This document shows, in pieces, positions 27,005-35,117 of a stretch of 64,000 nucleotides of DNA. Made by a program: the position numbers and the translations under genes. Within the stretch, counting starts at the first letter, position 1. Each line of letters begins with the position of its first letter. This DNA comes from Bacteroides sp. CAG:927 (lineage in GTDB: Bacteria > Bacteroidota > Bacteroidia > Bacteroidales > Muribaculaceae), in the NCBI GenBank assembly GCA_000431155.1, contig HF985627.1, forward strand, positions 1 to 64,000. The letters are read 5' to 3'. Below the pieces are notes generated by a model. That model searched no databases and had not been told where the DNA came from. It was given only the letters and a program-made list of their open reading frames with translations.

Positions 27005-27046
27005 TTTAGGCTACAAGAATAATAATTACTATTTTTGTAGCCTAAA
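27005..27046. promoter_or_regulatory. Dyad overlapping the SPOR-gene promoter
   Basis: TTTAGGCTACAA (27005-27016) pairs perfectly with TTGTAGCCTAAA (27035-27046). The -7 box TATTTTTG (27030-27037) overlaps the right arm. It can be read as a terminator for tpiA, as an operator over the next promoter, or as both. Confidence 0.55.
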
Positions 27047-27058
27047 TTATATTCTGAT

Positions 27059-27526
27059 ATGAGCAATTCGCGCACTGTTTTTTCAATTTTGTTTACTGTT
27101 TGTGCCAGTGTGGCTTTATCTGAAAATAATAACCCGCAGCCATCAATAGTTGACCATATCACGGCCGATAGCGTAAATGTGATAATACAGCCCGAGCAGC
27201 TTGCTACTCGTTTGCTTTATGATGACACACCTGTTGACAAGAACGAGAATAGAGGCGTTCGCGGCAATATAGGTTATCGTGTGCAGCTGTTCTCTGACAA
27301 TAATTCCCGCACAGCCAAAAACGAGGCTCGGGCAAAGGAACGCAGAGTGATGGCCCGTTTTCCTCAGTATCGTTCCTATGTGATGTTCAAAGCTCCTTAT
27401 TGGAGGCTGAGAGTCGGAGATTTCAAAACGCAGCAGGAAGCCAATGCTGTTGCAGAGGAAATCAAACGTGCTTTTCCTTCATACAGTAAGGAGATAAGAG
27501 TGGTGCAGGACAGAATTAATCTTTAA
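27059..27526 (+). CDS. SPOR-domain protein
   Basis: A 155-aa protein with a hydrophobic N-terminus (signal peptide or anchor, residues 5-21) and a C-terminal SPOR domain (about 70-150: IGYRVQLFSDNNSRTAKNEA, then YWRLRVGDFKTQQEA). SPOR domains bind peptidoglycan strands stripped of stem peptides, usually at division sites. Only 5 nt separate it from folE, so they are co-transcribed, although a functional link is not obvious. Confidence 0.85.
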   Translation: MSNSRTVFSILFTVCASVALSENNNPQPSIVDHITADSVNVIIQPEQLATRLLYDDTPVDKNENRGVRGNIGYRVQLFSDNNSRTAKNEARAKERRVMARFPQYRSYVMFKAPYWRLRVGDFKTQQEANAVAEEIKRAFPSYSKEIRVVQDRINL

Positions 27527-27531
27527 TTTGT

Positions 27532-28104
27532 ATGGATTCTGAGAATGAACAGTGGCGAGTGGAGCAGATAGCTTCACATATCAAAGAAGTCATTGAATTA
27601 TTGGGAGAAGACACTTCGCGAGAAGGGTTGATCAAAACACCTCTTCGCTCGGCTAAGGCATTATGGTATGCTACACGGGGATACCGTCAGGATGCCGAAA
27701 AGGTGATAAACGGAGCTGTTTTCAAATCTCCGTCGCATGATATGGTTATAGTGAAGGATATTGAGTTTTATTCAATGTGCGAACATCATTTGCTGCCATT
27801 TTTCGGACACATAACCATAGCATATATTCCTGAAGGAAAAGTATTGGGGCTTAGCAAAGTGGCGCGGCTTGTGGATATGTATGCGCGCCGACTCCAGCTT
27901 CAGGAGCGTTTCACTGCCGAGGTTTGCAAAGCTGTAATGGATGCGGCGGGCGCCCGCGGAGTTATGGCTATAAGCAATGCGGGACATATGTGCATGAAGA
28001 TGCGGGGTGTGGAAAAGCAGGATTCAACCACATCCGTGGTTTCAGCCATAGGCGTTTTTGAACATGATGCGGAGTTAAGACACCAGTTTTTTGCCTCAAT
28101 ATAA
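27532..28104 (+). CDS. folE: GTP cyclohydrolase I
   Basis: A 190-aa enzyme converting GTP to 7,8-dihydroneopterin triphosphate, the first step of folate (and other pterin) synthesis. Zinc ligands are Cys83 and His86 (MCEHHLLPF) and Cys154 (GHMCMKMRGV). GLSKVARLVDMYARRLQLQERFT and the GVEKQDSTT segment are typical. Last gene of the cluster. It converges on the LuxR-type gene with only 8 nt between stop codons and no obvious terminator. Confidence 0.97.
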   Translation: MDSENEQWRVEQIASHIKEVIELLGEDTSREGLIKTPLRSAKALWYATRGYRQDAEKVINGAVFKSPSHDMVIVKDIEFYSMCEHHLLPFFGHITIAYIPEGKVLGLSKVARLVDMYARRLQLQERFTAEVCKAVMDAAGARGVMAISNAGHMCMKMRGVEKQDSTTSVVSAIGVFEHDAELRHQFFASI

Positions 28105-28112
28105 ATTGTAAA

Positions 28113-28718
28113 TCAGTTGATGGAATGTCTGATTTCGTCAATGCTCACAAGTTTGCTGACTATGGCATAAATGGTGAGGCCGGCAGGGGAGTGGATTTGA
28201 AGTTTAGACGCGATGTTGCGTCGGTGTGTCATAACGGTATTGACCGATATGTTGATTTCAGTAGCGATTTCTTTATTGGAAAGTCCCTTGACTATGCCTT
28301 TTATGATTTCTTTTTCTCGGGATGTAAGCTCTGATTTCTTGTCGCCGTAATCGGGGTCAAATCCTGATGCATGACTTTGAACGGTATGAAATATTCTTTC
28401 CGGAGAGTCATATAAGGATATTACGGCATCAAACATGTTGGATATGGCGTCAGGTAATACACCAGAAGATACCGCGATTACAGGTGTGTCAGCATAAGTG
28501 TTTTCGGAACATTTGCTTGTCACTATCTGTTGGGCGGCAGGATGCAAAGGGTCAGCTATTATAAGCCGAATGTTTTTGGCGGCTATTTGTTTTGCTATGT
28601 TGTCAGCCATAAGACCATGACAACGGATGTCGTGGTCCTTTCTGCTTTGGAGTATTTGTGTCAGCCCTTGCGTCAATAGATAAGAGTGAGATAATATGCC
28701 TATATTCAACGGCTTCAT
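28113..28718 (-). CDS. LuxR-family DNA-binding regulator with degenerate receiver
   Basis: A 201-aa regulator. The C-terminal LuxR/FixJ HTH (about 128-192) is clear: LTSREKEIIKGIVKGLSNKE, then ISVNTVMTHRRNIASKL. The N-terminal 125 residues have receiver-like spacing (NIGILSHS at strand 1, LIIADPLH where the phospho-Asp would lie) but lack the usual acidic pair at strand 1. It is therefore probably not an orthodox response regulator. Its start overlaps the end of the hemerythrin gene by 4 nt (ATGA), so the two proteins should be made together, suggesting the hemerythrin protein feeds a signal to it. Confidence 0.87.
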   Translation of the reverse strand: MKPLNIGILSHSYLLTQGLTQILQSRKDHDIRCHGLMADNIAKQIAAKNIRLIIADPLHPAAQQIVTSKCSENTYADTPVIAVSSGVLPDAISNMFDAVISLYDSPERIFHTVQSHASGFDPDYGDKKSELTSREKEIIKGIVKGLSNKEIATEINISVNTVMTHRRNIASKLQIHSPAGLTIYAIVSKLVSIDEIRHSIN

Positions 28719-29398
28719 TTTCTGACACGTTCTATGGTGGAGATAGCCGGTACCAATATGTGATTTTCAATGTCGGCATGCGATTCCAAATCGGCTTCGC
28801 AATTGAAAATATCAACCAACGCATCATACATTTTGTCGGGCTTGGTTGTGGTATAGTACAACAGGATGATGTTTTTCAGGTCGGTGAGTTTCACCGAGAC
28901 CTCATCATGATGTTTTCGGAATATCTCAATGTTGTAGCTTGATGTTTCACCATTTATCAAAGACCTCACGTATGGGAACACGGTGTTTTCCTCATAGGCG
29001 AAGTGCAGCTTGACCTGTTCTACATAGTCATCAAAAAACTGCATTATGGCCGGGTTGATGTCAGGATGTGCAGCATCAAGGGCGTTTTGAAGATTGGTGC
29101 GTATGTGTGGAAATTTATAGTCCAAAAAATAAGTATGACTGTTATGGAGAAAATCAACTATGCCGATAATGTCACTTTCTTTGGCTTCGCCTACATCAAC
29201 ATGTGATGTGAGCATGAAATTGACCACCATTAAAAATACGCGCTTGTTTACTCCAGCCTGTTCACAAACCTGAGCGATATTTTTGTTGCCAACCCCAAGC
29301 GGGATATTGAAACGGCTAATCACAGGCAGAATGTTATAGTCCTGCCTGATGAGATCAGCCATTGTATCGCGGTCGGTTATGTATCGGTTGATAGCCAT
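28715..29398 (-). CDS. Hemerythrin-domain (HHE) protein
   Basis: A 227-aa protein related to the RIC/YtfE/ScdA di-iron family. An N-terminal helical part (residues 1-75, YNILPVISRFNIPLGVGNKN) resembles the ScdA_N region. A hemerythrin domain with iron-ligand-like histidines and carboxylates follows: HNSHTYFLDYKFPHI, HFAYEENTVFPY, KHHDEV and ESHADIENHILVP. Family members repair Fe-S centres after NO or oxidative stress or bind O2. The start at 29398 (MAINRYITDRDTMADLI) leaves 7 nt after the DUF5606 stop. Middle gene of a three-gene operon ending with the LuxR regulator. Confidence 0.88.
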   Translation of the reverse strand: MAINRYITDRDTMADLIRQDYNILPVISRFNIPLGVGNKNIAQVCEQAGVNKRVFLMVVNFMLTSHVDVGEAKESDIIGIVDFLHNSHTYFLDYKFPHIRTNLQNALDAAHPDINPAIMQFFDDYVEQVKLHFAYEENTVFPYVRSLINGETSSYNIEIFRKHHDEVSVKLTDLKNIILLYYTTTKPDKMYDALVDIFNCEADLESHADIENHILVPAISTIERVRK

Positions 29399-29405
29399 GC
29401 AAGCA

Positions 29406-29864
29406 TCAAGCCTTTTCGGTATTGGCCTCATCAGCTTTTTCAGCGGCCTCGGCAGCTTCGTCCTGAGCTATTTCCTCTTCTTTGAATTTTGTAACACCGG
29501 AGGCAATCAACTGATTGTACCAAGAAAACAATTTCTTGATGTCGTTAGTGTAAACGCGGTCCTGATCAAATTCGGGAAGAATTTCTGCAAAATATGCTCT
29601 TATGGCAGCATCAGAGCCAAAAGATTTCAAATCTATAGGCTTGGAATCGTTCTTAACGCGAATTGCTTCCAAAACTTCAGTCAAGGGCACATCACCTTCG
29701 TTAGTGTAGATAGAGATGTCGCCGAGAGACACAACTTTATCGTGGGCATAGGCGGGTGTGCGCTTGCCATTGGCGAGAGACTCAACTATAAGCATGTTTT
29801 TGCCTTGATTCACGAGACGAAACAGGCCGGGGCGTCCGGCTATGGATAAAATTTTTTTAAGCAT
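29406..29864 (-). CDS. DUF5606 family protein
   Basis: A 152-aa soluble protein starting MLKKILSIAGRPGLFRLV. A small N-terminal beta domain (1-60) and a helical region (70-125) are followed by a Glu/Ala-rich charged tail (EEIAQDEAAEAAEKADEA). The start IAGRPGLFRLVNQGKN is the hallmark of the Bacteroidetes DUF5606 family; function unknown. The ATG at 29864 is used because the upstream extension begins before the promoter box. First gene of the operon with hemerythrin and LuxR. Confidence 0.82.
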   Translation of the reverse strand: MLKKILSIAGRPGLFRLVNQGKNMLIVESLANGKRTPAYAHDKVVSLGDISIYTNEGDVPLTEVLEAIRVKNDSKPIDLKSFGSDAAIRAYFAEILPEFDQDRVYTNDIKKLFSWYNQLIASGVTKFKEEEIAQDEAAEAAEKADEANTEKA

Positions 29865-29921
29865 ATTGTAGTTATTGGTGATAAGTGCGAATGAAACATC
29901 TCCGCACATAAAATTACGGTA

Positions 29922-29952
29922 CAAAAATAAAGAAAAATAGCGACACCGCCAA
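29922..29952 (-). promoter_or_regulatory. Promoter of the DUF5606-hemerythrin-luxR operon
   Basis: TTG (minus, 29952-29950), 20 nt, TATTTTTG (29929-29922). The leader is about 50 nt. Confidence 0.6.
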
Positions 29953-29962
29953 TATTTTTGCT

Positions 29963-29971
29963 TAACTTTGC
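29963..29971 (+). promoter_or_regulatory. nusB promoter, -7 box
   Basis: TAACTTTGC, 33 nt before the nusB ATG, divergent from the DUF5606 promoter 34 bp away. No clear -33. Confidence 0.6.
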
Positions 29972-30004
29972 ACCCGAACTTCAACCTTATAGCACATTCA
30001 AGTC

Positions 30005-31441
30005 ATGATAAATCGAGTATTGATCCGAATCAAAGTGGTGCAAATGCTTTATGCTTATCTGCTTACGCAGAGTGAATTTAAAGTTGAGCAGGCACCGGAC
30101 CCCTCATCGTCGCGTGATAAACTTTATGCATATTCACTTTATCTTGACTTGTTGCTATTCATTCTTAAAATGTCGGGATATCGCGTGCATTCCACCGGCC
30201 AAGAGGCATTGGTTGCCGGTGTGGGTGACAATAAGTATCTTCAGGCAAACAAGATGGTGCGCTCGCTTGCGTCAAATGATGAAATACGCAGAGCAATCCT
30301 TAAAGAGCGGTCATCAATTGACGATTTTAATTTCGCATTGCCATCAGTTTACTCATCTATTCTTGAATCTTCGCCGTACAAAAGTTATATCCGCTTGAAA
30401 AAGCGCGAGCTGAAGCAGGATGTGGATTTTTGGATAGATATAATAAACATGGTTATAGCCAAGAGCCCCGAGTTCCTTGCGGCTGCTCGTAAAAATCCAC
30501 AGTTTACCAATGTGGGCTTCCAGAATGGCTTGAACATGGTTGTGGCAACTCTTGACAATTTCAGTGACACACGTAATATGCTTACAGAAGCGCAGAATTC
30601 ATTGACGCGCTCGCTTGACAAGGCTCATGAGTTGTACTATTCATTGCTTTTGCTTTGCGTGGAGCTGACAAATATGCAATATCAGCGTCTTGATGCTGCA
30701 AAGCATAAGTTCCTGCCCACTCCTGAGGATCTGCATCCCGATACACGCTTTGTTGACAATGCGTTGCCCCGTATGCTGGCCGATTGTGCCGATATGGAGG
30801 AATATATCAAGTCCAACCCTATTTCGTGGAATGATGATTATACCCTTCTCAGGAATTTGCTTGATGCCATTCTCAGCTCTGAAGTTTATGCCGAATACAT
30901 GGCTAAACCAAAGGTGACATTTGAGGATGACTGTGAATTCTGGCGTACGGTATATAAAACAATCATTCTTCCAAGCGATGCGCTTGCTGAAGTGCTTGAG
31001 AGCAAGAGCGTGTTCTGGAACGATGACCTTGACATAATGGGGACATTTGTGCTCAAGACCATTAAACGGATAGCATCATCCGGACCTGATGCTGAAGTGA
31101 AATTGCTCCCTCAGTATAAGGATGAGGAGGATGCCAATTTCGGCAAGGAACTGTTTATGTATGCTGTGGACAATCGTGATGAATACCGTTCCTATATAGA
31201 CAGGTTCATAGATGTTCGTCAATGGGATCCTGAGCGTCTTGCATTCATGGACATCGTGGTAATGATTACGGCAATAGCCGAGTTGTTGCATTTCCCGTCT
31301 ATCCCTATTCCCGTTACCTTGAACGAGTATATCGAGATTGCCAACTGTTACAGCACTTCACGCAGTGGTCAGTTTGTAAACGGTATTCTCTATTCGGTGA
31401 TAAATTATTTGAAAAACGAAGGAAAACTTTTGAAGAATTAA
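30005..31441 (+). CDS. nusB: Transcription antitermination factor NusB, long form
   Basis: A 478-aa protein whose N-terminus (MINRVLIRIKVVQMLYAYL) and C-terminal third (WDPERLAFMDIVVMITAIAE, VTLNEYIEIANCYSTSRSGQ, FVNGILYSVINYL) are diagnostic NusB sequence. NusB binds boxA RNA with S10 (NusE) to promote rRNA antitermination. Bacteroides NusB is about 310 aa as I recall. The extra length lies between residues about 30 and 205, where KLYAYSLYLDLLLFILKMSG appears again in altered form as KAHELYYSLLLLCVELTN. A 44-nt gap with a new promoter separates it from yajC. Confidence 0.9.
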   Translation: MINRVLIRIKVVQMLYAYLLTQSEFKVEQAPDPSSSRDKLYAYSLYLDLLLFILKMSGYRVHSTGQEALVAGVGDNKYLQANKMVRSLASNDEIRRAILKERSSIDDFNFALPSVYSSILESSPYKSYIRLKKRELKQDVDFWIDIINMVIAKSPEFLAAARKNPQFTNVGFQNGLNMVVATLDNFSDTRNMLTEAQNSLTRSLDKAHELYYSLLLLCVELTNMQYQRLDAAKHKFLPTPEDLHPDTRFVDNALPRMLADCADMEEYIKSNPISWNDDYTLLRNLLDAILSSEVYAEYMAKPKVTFEDDCEFWRTVYKTIILPSDALAEVLESKSVFWNDDLDIMGTFVLKTIKRIASSGPDAEVKLLPQYKDEEDANFGKELFMYAVDNRDEYRSYIDRFIDVRQWDPERLAFMDIVVMITAIAELLHFPSIPIPVTLNEYIEIANCYSTSRSGQFVNGILYSVINYLKNEGKLLKN

Positions 31442-31460
31442 AATCAATGCATATATTTGC
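31428..31460 (+). promoter_or_regulatory. yajC promoter
   Basis: TTTTG (31428-31432), 19 nt, TATATTTGC (31452-31460). The -33 lies inside the end of nusB; the leader is about 20 nt. Confidence 0.7.
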
Positions 31461-31485
31461 ATAAACTAATAAAACTATATCCAAA

Positions 31486-31824
31486 ATGACTCTCAATCTT
31501 ATTATGCTAGAAGATGCCGGAGGCGGCGCCAGTAGCCTCATGAATATACTCATGATTGTGGCTCTTATTGCAGTATTCTATTTCTTTATGATTCGTCCCC
31601 AGCAGAAAAAGCAGAAAGAAATACGCAAGTTCCGCGAAGGCATCAAAACCGGAGATCGCGTTGTTACCGCCGGCGGTATATATGGCAAAGTGCGCAATAT
31701 TAAAGAAACTACCTTTGTGCTTGAAATTGCTCCCGGGGTCAATATCACTATTGACAAAGGTTCTGTATATCCGTCAGCCGAAGTTGCCCAGACTGATGCG
31801 CAGAATGAGGAAACCAAGAAATAA
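31486..31824 (+). CDS. yajC: Sec translocon accessory protein YajC
   Basis: A 112-aa inner-membrane protein. One TM (about 18-36) is followed by FFMIRPQQKKQKEIRKFRE, the family signature, and the small cytoplasmic domain GDRVVTAGGIYGKV. It associates with SecDF in protein export. First of a short operon: the YbbR-like gene starts 14 nt downstream. Confidence 0.95.
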   Translation: MTLNLIMLEDAGGGASSLMNILMIVALIAVFYFFMIRPQQKKQKEIRKFREGIKTGDRVVTAGGIYGKVRNIKETTFVLEIAPGVNITIDKGSVYPSAEVAQTDAQNEETKK

Positions 31825-31838
31825 ATATTGCCGGCTTT

Positions 31839-32822
31839 ATGCCTAAAATAGCACATACCAACCTTACGAAGATACGCGCGGCCTACACCAAGGCCGTGCG
31901 TTCGTCTAAGGGGCGGTCTGTGCTAACATATCTGTTGTTTGTGTGCGTGGCTTTTGTGTTTTGGGTGGTTCTGAGCCTTGACAGCCAAGTGCAGCGTGAT
32001 TTTGATGTGCCGTTAGTAATAGAAAATGTGCCGGACAGCGTGACAATAATAAGCGAAGTGCCTCAAAAAATATCCACAGTAGTAGAGGCAAAAGGCTCAC
32101 AGCTCTTAAGATTTCTCTGGGGCTCTATTCCGACACTGAAACTGAAATTTCCTGATTACGCCAATAGCGACACGCACACTTTTTTTGTTTCAAAGGGTAA
32201 AATCGATAGTCGTCTGAAGGAATATTTCGGGCAATCGGTAGAGCTTATTGCCGCCCGTCCGGATTCACTGTCGCTGAGTTTCACGACCTCTCCCGGTGTC
32301 AGGCTTGCCGTGCATGTCAACTCTGACTTCACTCCCGAGTTTCAATACATCATATCCGGGCCTGTAAAGGCTGACAGAGACAGTGTGACCGCATATGCTG
32401 TTGACGGTGTACCCCGCAGTCTTACTGTTGCGGAAACAGAGTGGGTTGTGCGTACCGACCTAAAAGACACGTGCATGTTTGAGGTGCGTTTGAAACCAAT
32501 TCCCGGTGTGCGCTTTATCCCTGAAAAGCTCAATATCACGGTTCCTGTAGAGCCTCTCATATCCAAGCGGCGTACCGTGCCCGTAGAGGTGGTAAATTTG
32601 CCTGAGGGGATGGGTCTTATTACATTCCCGTCATCAGTAGATGTGACCTATCTGGTGCCTATGAGTGATTATAATGATGATTATCCTGTAAAGGCTTATG
32701 CGGATTATAATTCATTGGACTTGCGTAAAAACAAAATCAAACTGACTCCATCACTGATGCCTGAACTGTACAGGAATGTGACTCTTCATCCCGATAGCGT
32801 GGAATATATACTTGAAAAGTGA
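31839..32822 (+). CDS. YbbR-like (CdaR-type) membrane protein
   Basis: A 327-aa protein with one TM near residues 28-47 (LTYLLFVCVAFVFWVVLSL) followed by extracytoplasmic YbbR repeats, for example DFDVPLVIENVPDSVTIISE and the later KRRTVPVEVVNLPEGMGL. In Firmicutes the related CdaR modulates a diadenylate cyclase; no cyclase gene is adjacent here, so that role cannot be assumed. It lies between yajC and coaE, a gene order I recall in Bacteroidales. Confidence 0.85.
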   Translation: MPKIAHTNLTKIRAAYTKAVRSSKGRSVLTYLLFVCVAFVFWVVLSLDSQVQRDFDVPLVIENVPDSVTIISEVPQKISTVVEAKGSQLLRFLWGSIPTLKLKFPDYANSDTHTFFVSKGKIDSRLKEYFGQSVELIAARPDSLSLSFTTSPGVRLAVHVNSDFTPEFQYIISGPVKADRDSVTAYAVDGVPRSLTVAETEWVVRTDLKDTCMFEVRLKPIPGVRFIPEKLNITVPVEPLISKRRTVPVEVVNLPEGMGLITFPSSVDVTYLVPMSDYNDDYPVKAYADYNSLDLRKNKIKLTPSLMPELYRNVTLHPDSVEYILEK

Positions 32823-32827
32823 ACGCT

Positions 32828-33445
32828 ATGATCCGTAATCATATTGTTGCCGTTGCCGGTGGTATAGGATGTGGCAAAAGCGTTGTTTGCCGCATGCTGT
32901 CATGTATGGGCTATTTTGTATATGACTGTGATGCGCGGGCACGTAAAATAATGGATGAAAGTGCGGAAATAAAGAGTGTTATAGCCAATAGAATTTGTAG
33001 TGATGCCGTGTCCCGAGACGGCAAAATATTAAGAGAAAGGCTTGCAGAGGTTGTTTTTGCAAACCCGGCAGCTCTCGCGGAGCTGAATAAATGCGTTCAT
33101 GCGGCAGTGCGCGAGGATGTATTGCGTGAGAGTGCGCAGCATCAGCTTATGTTTGTTGAAACGGCTATTCTTTATCAATCGGAGCTGGATAAAACGGTTG
33201 ACAGTGTATGGGAGGTCGTGGCGCCGACATGGTTGCGCATAGAGAGAGTCAAGAAGCGCAATAATGTGTCGGAGGAGGCAGTGCTTGCAAGAATCAAGGC
33301 GCAGGAATTGCCTCATGACACGGAGATGCATCCGCGTACTTTTATAATCAATAATGATGATAACGAGGCTGTGCTGCCGCAGCTTATTCAGTTAATCAAT
33401 GATGAGCTTGAAATCGTCGGCATCCATCCAAGGACGAAATTTTAG
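32828..33445 (+). CDS. coaE: Dephospho-CoA kinase
   Basis: A 205-aa P-loop kinase catalysing the last step of coenzyme A synthesis. The Walker A motif GGIGCGKS is at 11-18. It is followed by YDCDARARKIM and the lid/CoA-binding region ETAILYQSELD, and TWLRIERVKKRN is typical. The ATG at 32828 is preferred; a GTG at 32819 would overlap the YbbR stop. Its last 54 nt overlap the 3' end of the convergent nitrilase gene. Confidence 0.94.
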   Translation: MIRNHIVAVAGGIGCGKSVVCRMLSCMGYFVYDCDARARKIMDESAEIKSVIANRICSDAVSRDGKILRERLAEVVFANPAALAELNKCVHAAVREDVLRESAQHQLMFVETAILYQSELDKTVDSVWEVVAPTWLRIERVKKRNNVSEEAVLARIKAQELPHDTEMHPRTFIINNDDNEAVLPQLIQLINDELEIVGIHPRTKF

Positions 33446-34189
33446 TCTGTCGTGATTGAACTGTGTGGCATTGAAGGTGGCATAGATTGTGCCGTCATCA
33501 CACCGTTCGGCTATGTCCATGCCCATGTGGTTGAATACTTGCGAGTCGTGTCGCTGATAGGCTCCGTAAATGTCGTTCCCTTCGCGGTTGCATCCCGCAA
33601 CATAAGCCTGATTCTCTATGGCTCTGGCCATAAGCATGTGTTTCCATGCGTGAAAACGGGCATGGGCCCAGTTTGCCGGTACTATCAATGCATCATAATT
33701 ATTGGCTACATTACGATTCCACACCGGAAAACGTATGTCGTAACAGATGCTCATCATCAAGTTCCAACTTTTGATATTGATGATTGGCGATTGTTCCATT
33801 CCGGGTGAGAATATCGCGCTTTCACCACCTGATTGGAAAAGATGCCGCTTATTGTAGAACTCAACGCGTCCGTCCGGCATTGCCATAAATCCACGATTGT
33901 AGTATTTGCCGTTAATCCGGGCTGTATAGCCTCCCCATATTGAAAAGCCGTATTGATTTGCCCATTGTTTGGCGCGCCTGATGGTAGGTCCGTCATTGCC
34001 TTCGGCCATGGATTGTAGCAATTCAAGGTCAACGGTGAATCCTGAGTTGAACATTTCAGGAAGCACCACAACATCCACTCCCGGTTGCAGTTTTTTTAAC
34101 CTCTGCTCCACGGCATTGAGGTTGTCATTCACTTTTCCAAGAATAATATCATGCGGAATCAGTGCTATTCTTAAATCCTGTTCAGGCAT
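33392..34189 (-). CDS. Carbon-nitrogen hydrolase (nitrilase superfamily, omega-amidase-like)
   Basis: A 265-aa amidase with the complete Glu-Lys-Cys triad: Glu45 (LPEMFNSGF), Lys114 (NKRHLF) and Cys149 (SICYDIRFP). Sequence and length fit YafV/NIT2 omega-amidases, which hydrolyse alpha-ketoglutaramate or alpha-ketosuccinamate as metabolite repair. The substrate is inferred from family resemblance only. Its ATG overlaps the stop of the acyltransferase gene (TGATG). Last gene of a five-gene minus-strand operon headed by thrA. Confidence 0.88.
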   Translation of the reverse strand: MPEQDLRIALIPHDIILGKVNDNLNAVEQRLKKLQPGVDVVVLPEMFNSGFTVDLELLQSMAEGNDGPTIRRAKQWANQYGFSIWGGYTARINGKYYNRGFMAMPDGRVEFYNKRHLFQSGGESAIFSPGMEQSPIINIKSWNLMMSICYDIRFPVWNRNVANNYDALIVPANWAHARFHAWKHMLMARAIENQAYVAGCNREGNDIYGAYQRHDSQVFNHMGMDIAERCDDGTIYATFNATQFNHDRLKFRPWMDADDFKLIID

Positions 34190-34734
34190 CAGTCGGCTGA
34201 AAATTTTTCGGGATAAATTCCGGTAAATTGTTTGTAATACTTTTTAATGGCTCTCATGTCTGTCTCCACATCGCCGGTGGGGATAAATCTCTCGGTGAGG
34301 AAAACCGTTTTTGACGCTCCATCTATGGCCGCAAGCAATAACGGCACCTTTGCCTCATAAGCCATATGCAAAAAGCCTGTGTGCCATTGTGTGGTGCGGC
34401 TGCGAGTTCCTTCAGGCGTAATGGCGAGAGCCATACGCTCGGAAGAATTGAATTTGTCTATGACAAATTCGGTCAGTGATTGTTTATTTTTTTTCTTTCT
34501 TGGCACGGGGATACCTCCGATAGCGCGAAAGAAGTAGCCTAAAGGGAAAAAGAACCAAGATTCTTTCATTAAAAATCCGGCGCGTCTTCCCACTGAAGTA
34601 ATGGCAAGTTCACCGAGAATGAAATCCCAGTTGGAGGTGTGGGGCGCCACACATATTATACATTTAGGATAGTCGGGTTCGGTGATAATAACCTTCCACC
34701 CGGCTATCCTTAATATCCATTTGCTTAAATTCAT
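34189..34734 (-). CDS. 1-acyl-glycerol-3-phosphate acyltransferase-like (PlsC family)
   Basis: A 181-aa membrane-associated acyltransferase. Motif I, HTSNWD (H32-x4-D37), and motif III, PEGTRS (Glu108-Gly-Thr-Arg111), are intact. GGIPVPRKKK is typical of the short bacterial subgroup. It probably acylates lysophosphatidate or another lysolipid; the acceptor is not certain. Start and stop overlap both neighbours by one base (TAATG and TGATG), so it is translationally coupled inside the operon. Confidence 0.87.
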   Translation of the reverse strand: MNLSKWILRIAGWKVIITEPDYPKCIICVAPHTSNWDFILGELAITSVGRRAGFLMKESWFFFPLGYFFRAIGGIPVPRKKKNKQSLTEFVIDKFNSSERMALAITPEGTRSRTTQWHTGFLHMAYEAKVPLLLAAIDGASKTVFLTERFIPTGDVETDMRAIKKYYKQFTGIYPEKFSAD

Positions 34735-35099
34735 TATTTAGCAGAAGCGGCTTTCTTGTTCTCCTCACGCTGTGCTGCGGGAAGAAGACCGTTCATATCC
34801 TTAACAATTTGCTGAATACTATTGTTGAACTCCTCGTGCAATTTGGCATATGCCTGTGCATGATAAGCCCTTGCTGCTTTGTGATATGCACGAAGGGAAT
34901 CAAAATCGCGAGGCGTTTTGTCAAAAGAAAATGATACGTTTTTAATGGCTGAAGACTGGAGTTTGGCAATGTGCAGCACAATATCGTTCATCTTGGCAGT
35001 GTCAATGCCTTCTACAAGTTCACGAGCTATGAGACATTCTCCGGCAATTGAGCCACAGATATATCGAATTTGTTTCTTGAGGTTACGTTTGTTTGCCAT
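34734..35099 (-). CDS. Conserved small helical protein of unknown function
   Basis: A 121-aa, highly charged, mostly helical protein with no signal peptide or TM. The basic start MANKRNLKKQIRYICGSIAGE and the Ala/Lys-rich end KKAASAK are notable, and a long central helix pattern (FDSLRAYHKAARAYHAQAYA) could form a coiled coil. I do not recognise the family. It sits 18 nt after thrC and overlaps the acyltransferase start (TAATG), so it is a genuine operon member. Confidence 0.75.
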   Translation of the reverse strand: MANKRNLKKQIRYICGSIAGECLIARELVEGIDTAKMNDIVLHIAKLQSSAIKNVSFSFDKTPRDFDSLRAYHKAARAYHAQAYAKLHEEFNNSIQQIVKDMNGLLPAAQREENKKAASAK

Positions 35100-35117
35100 A
35101 AGATTATGATTTTGGGA

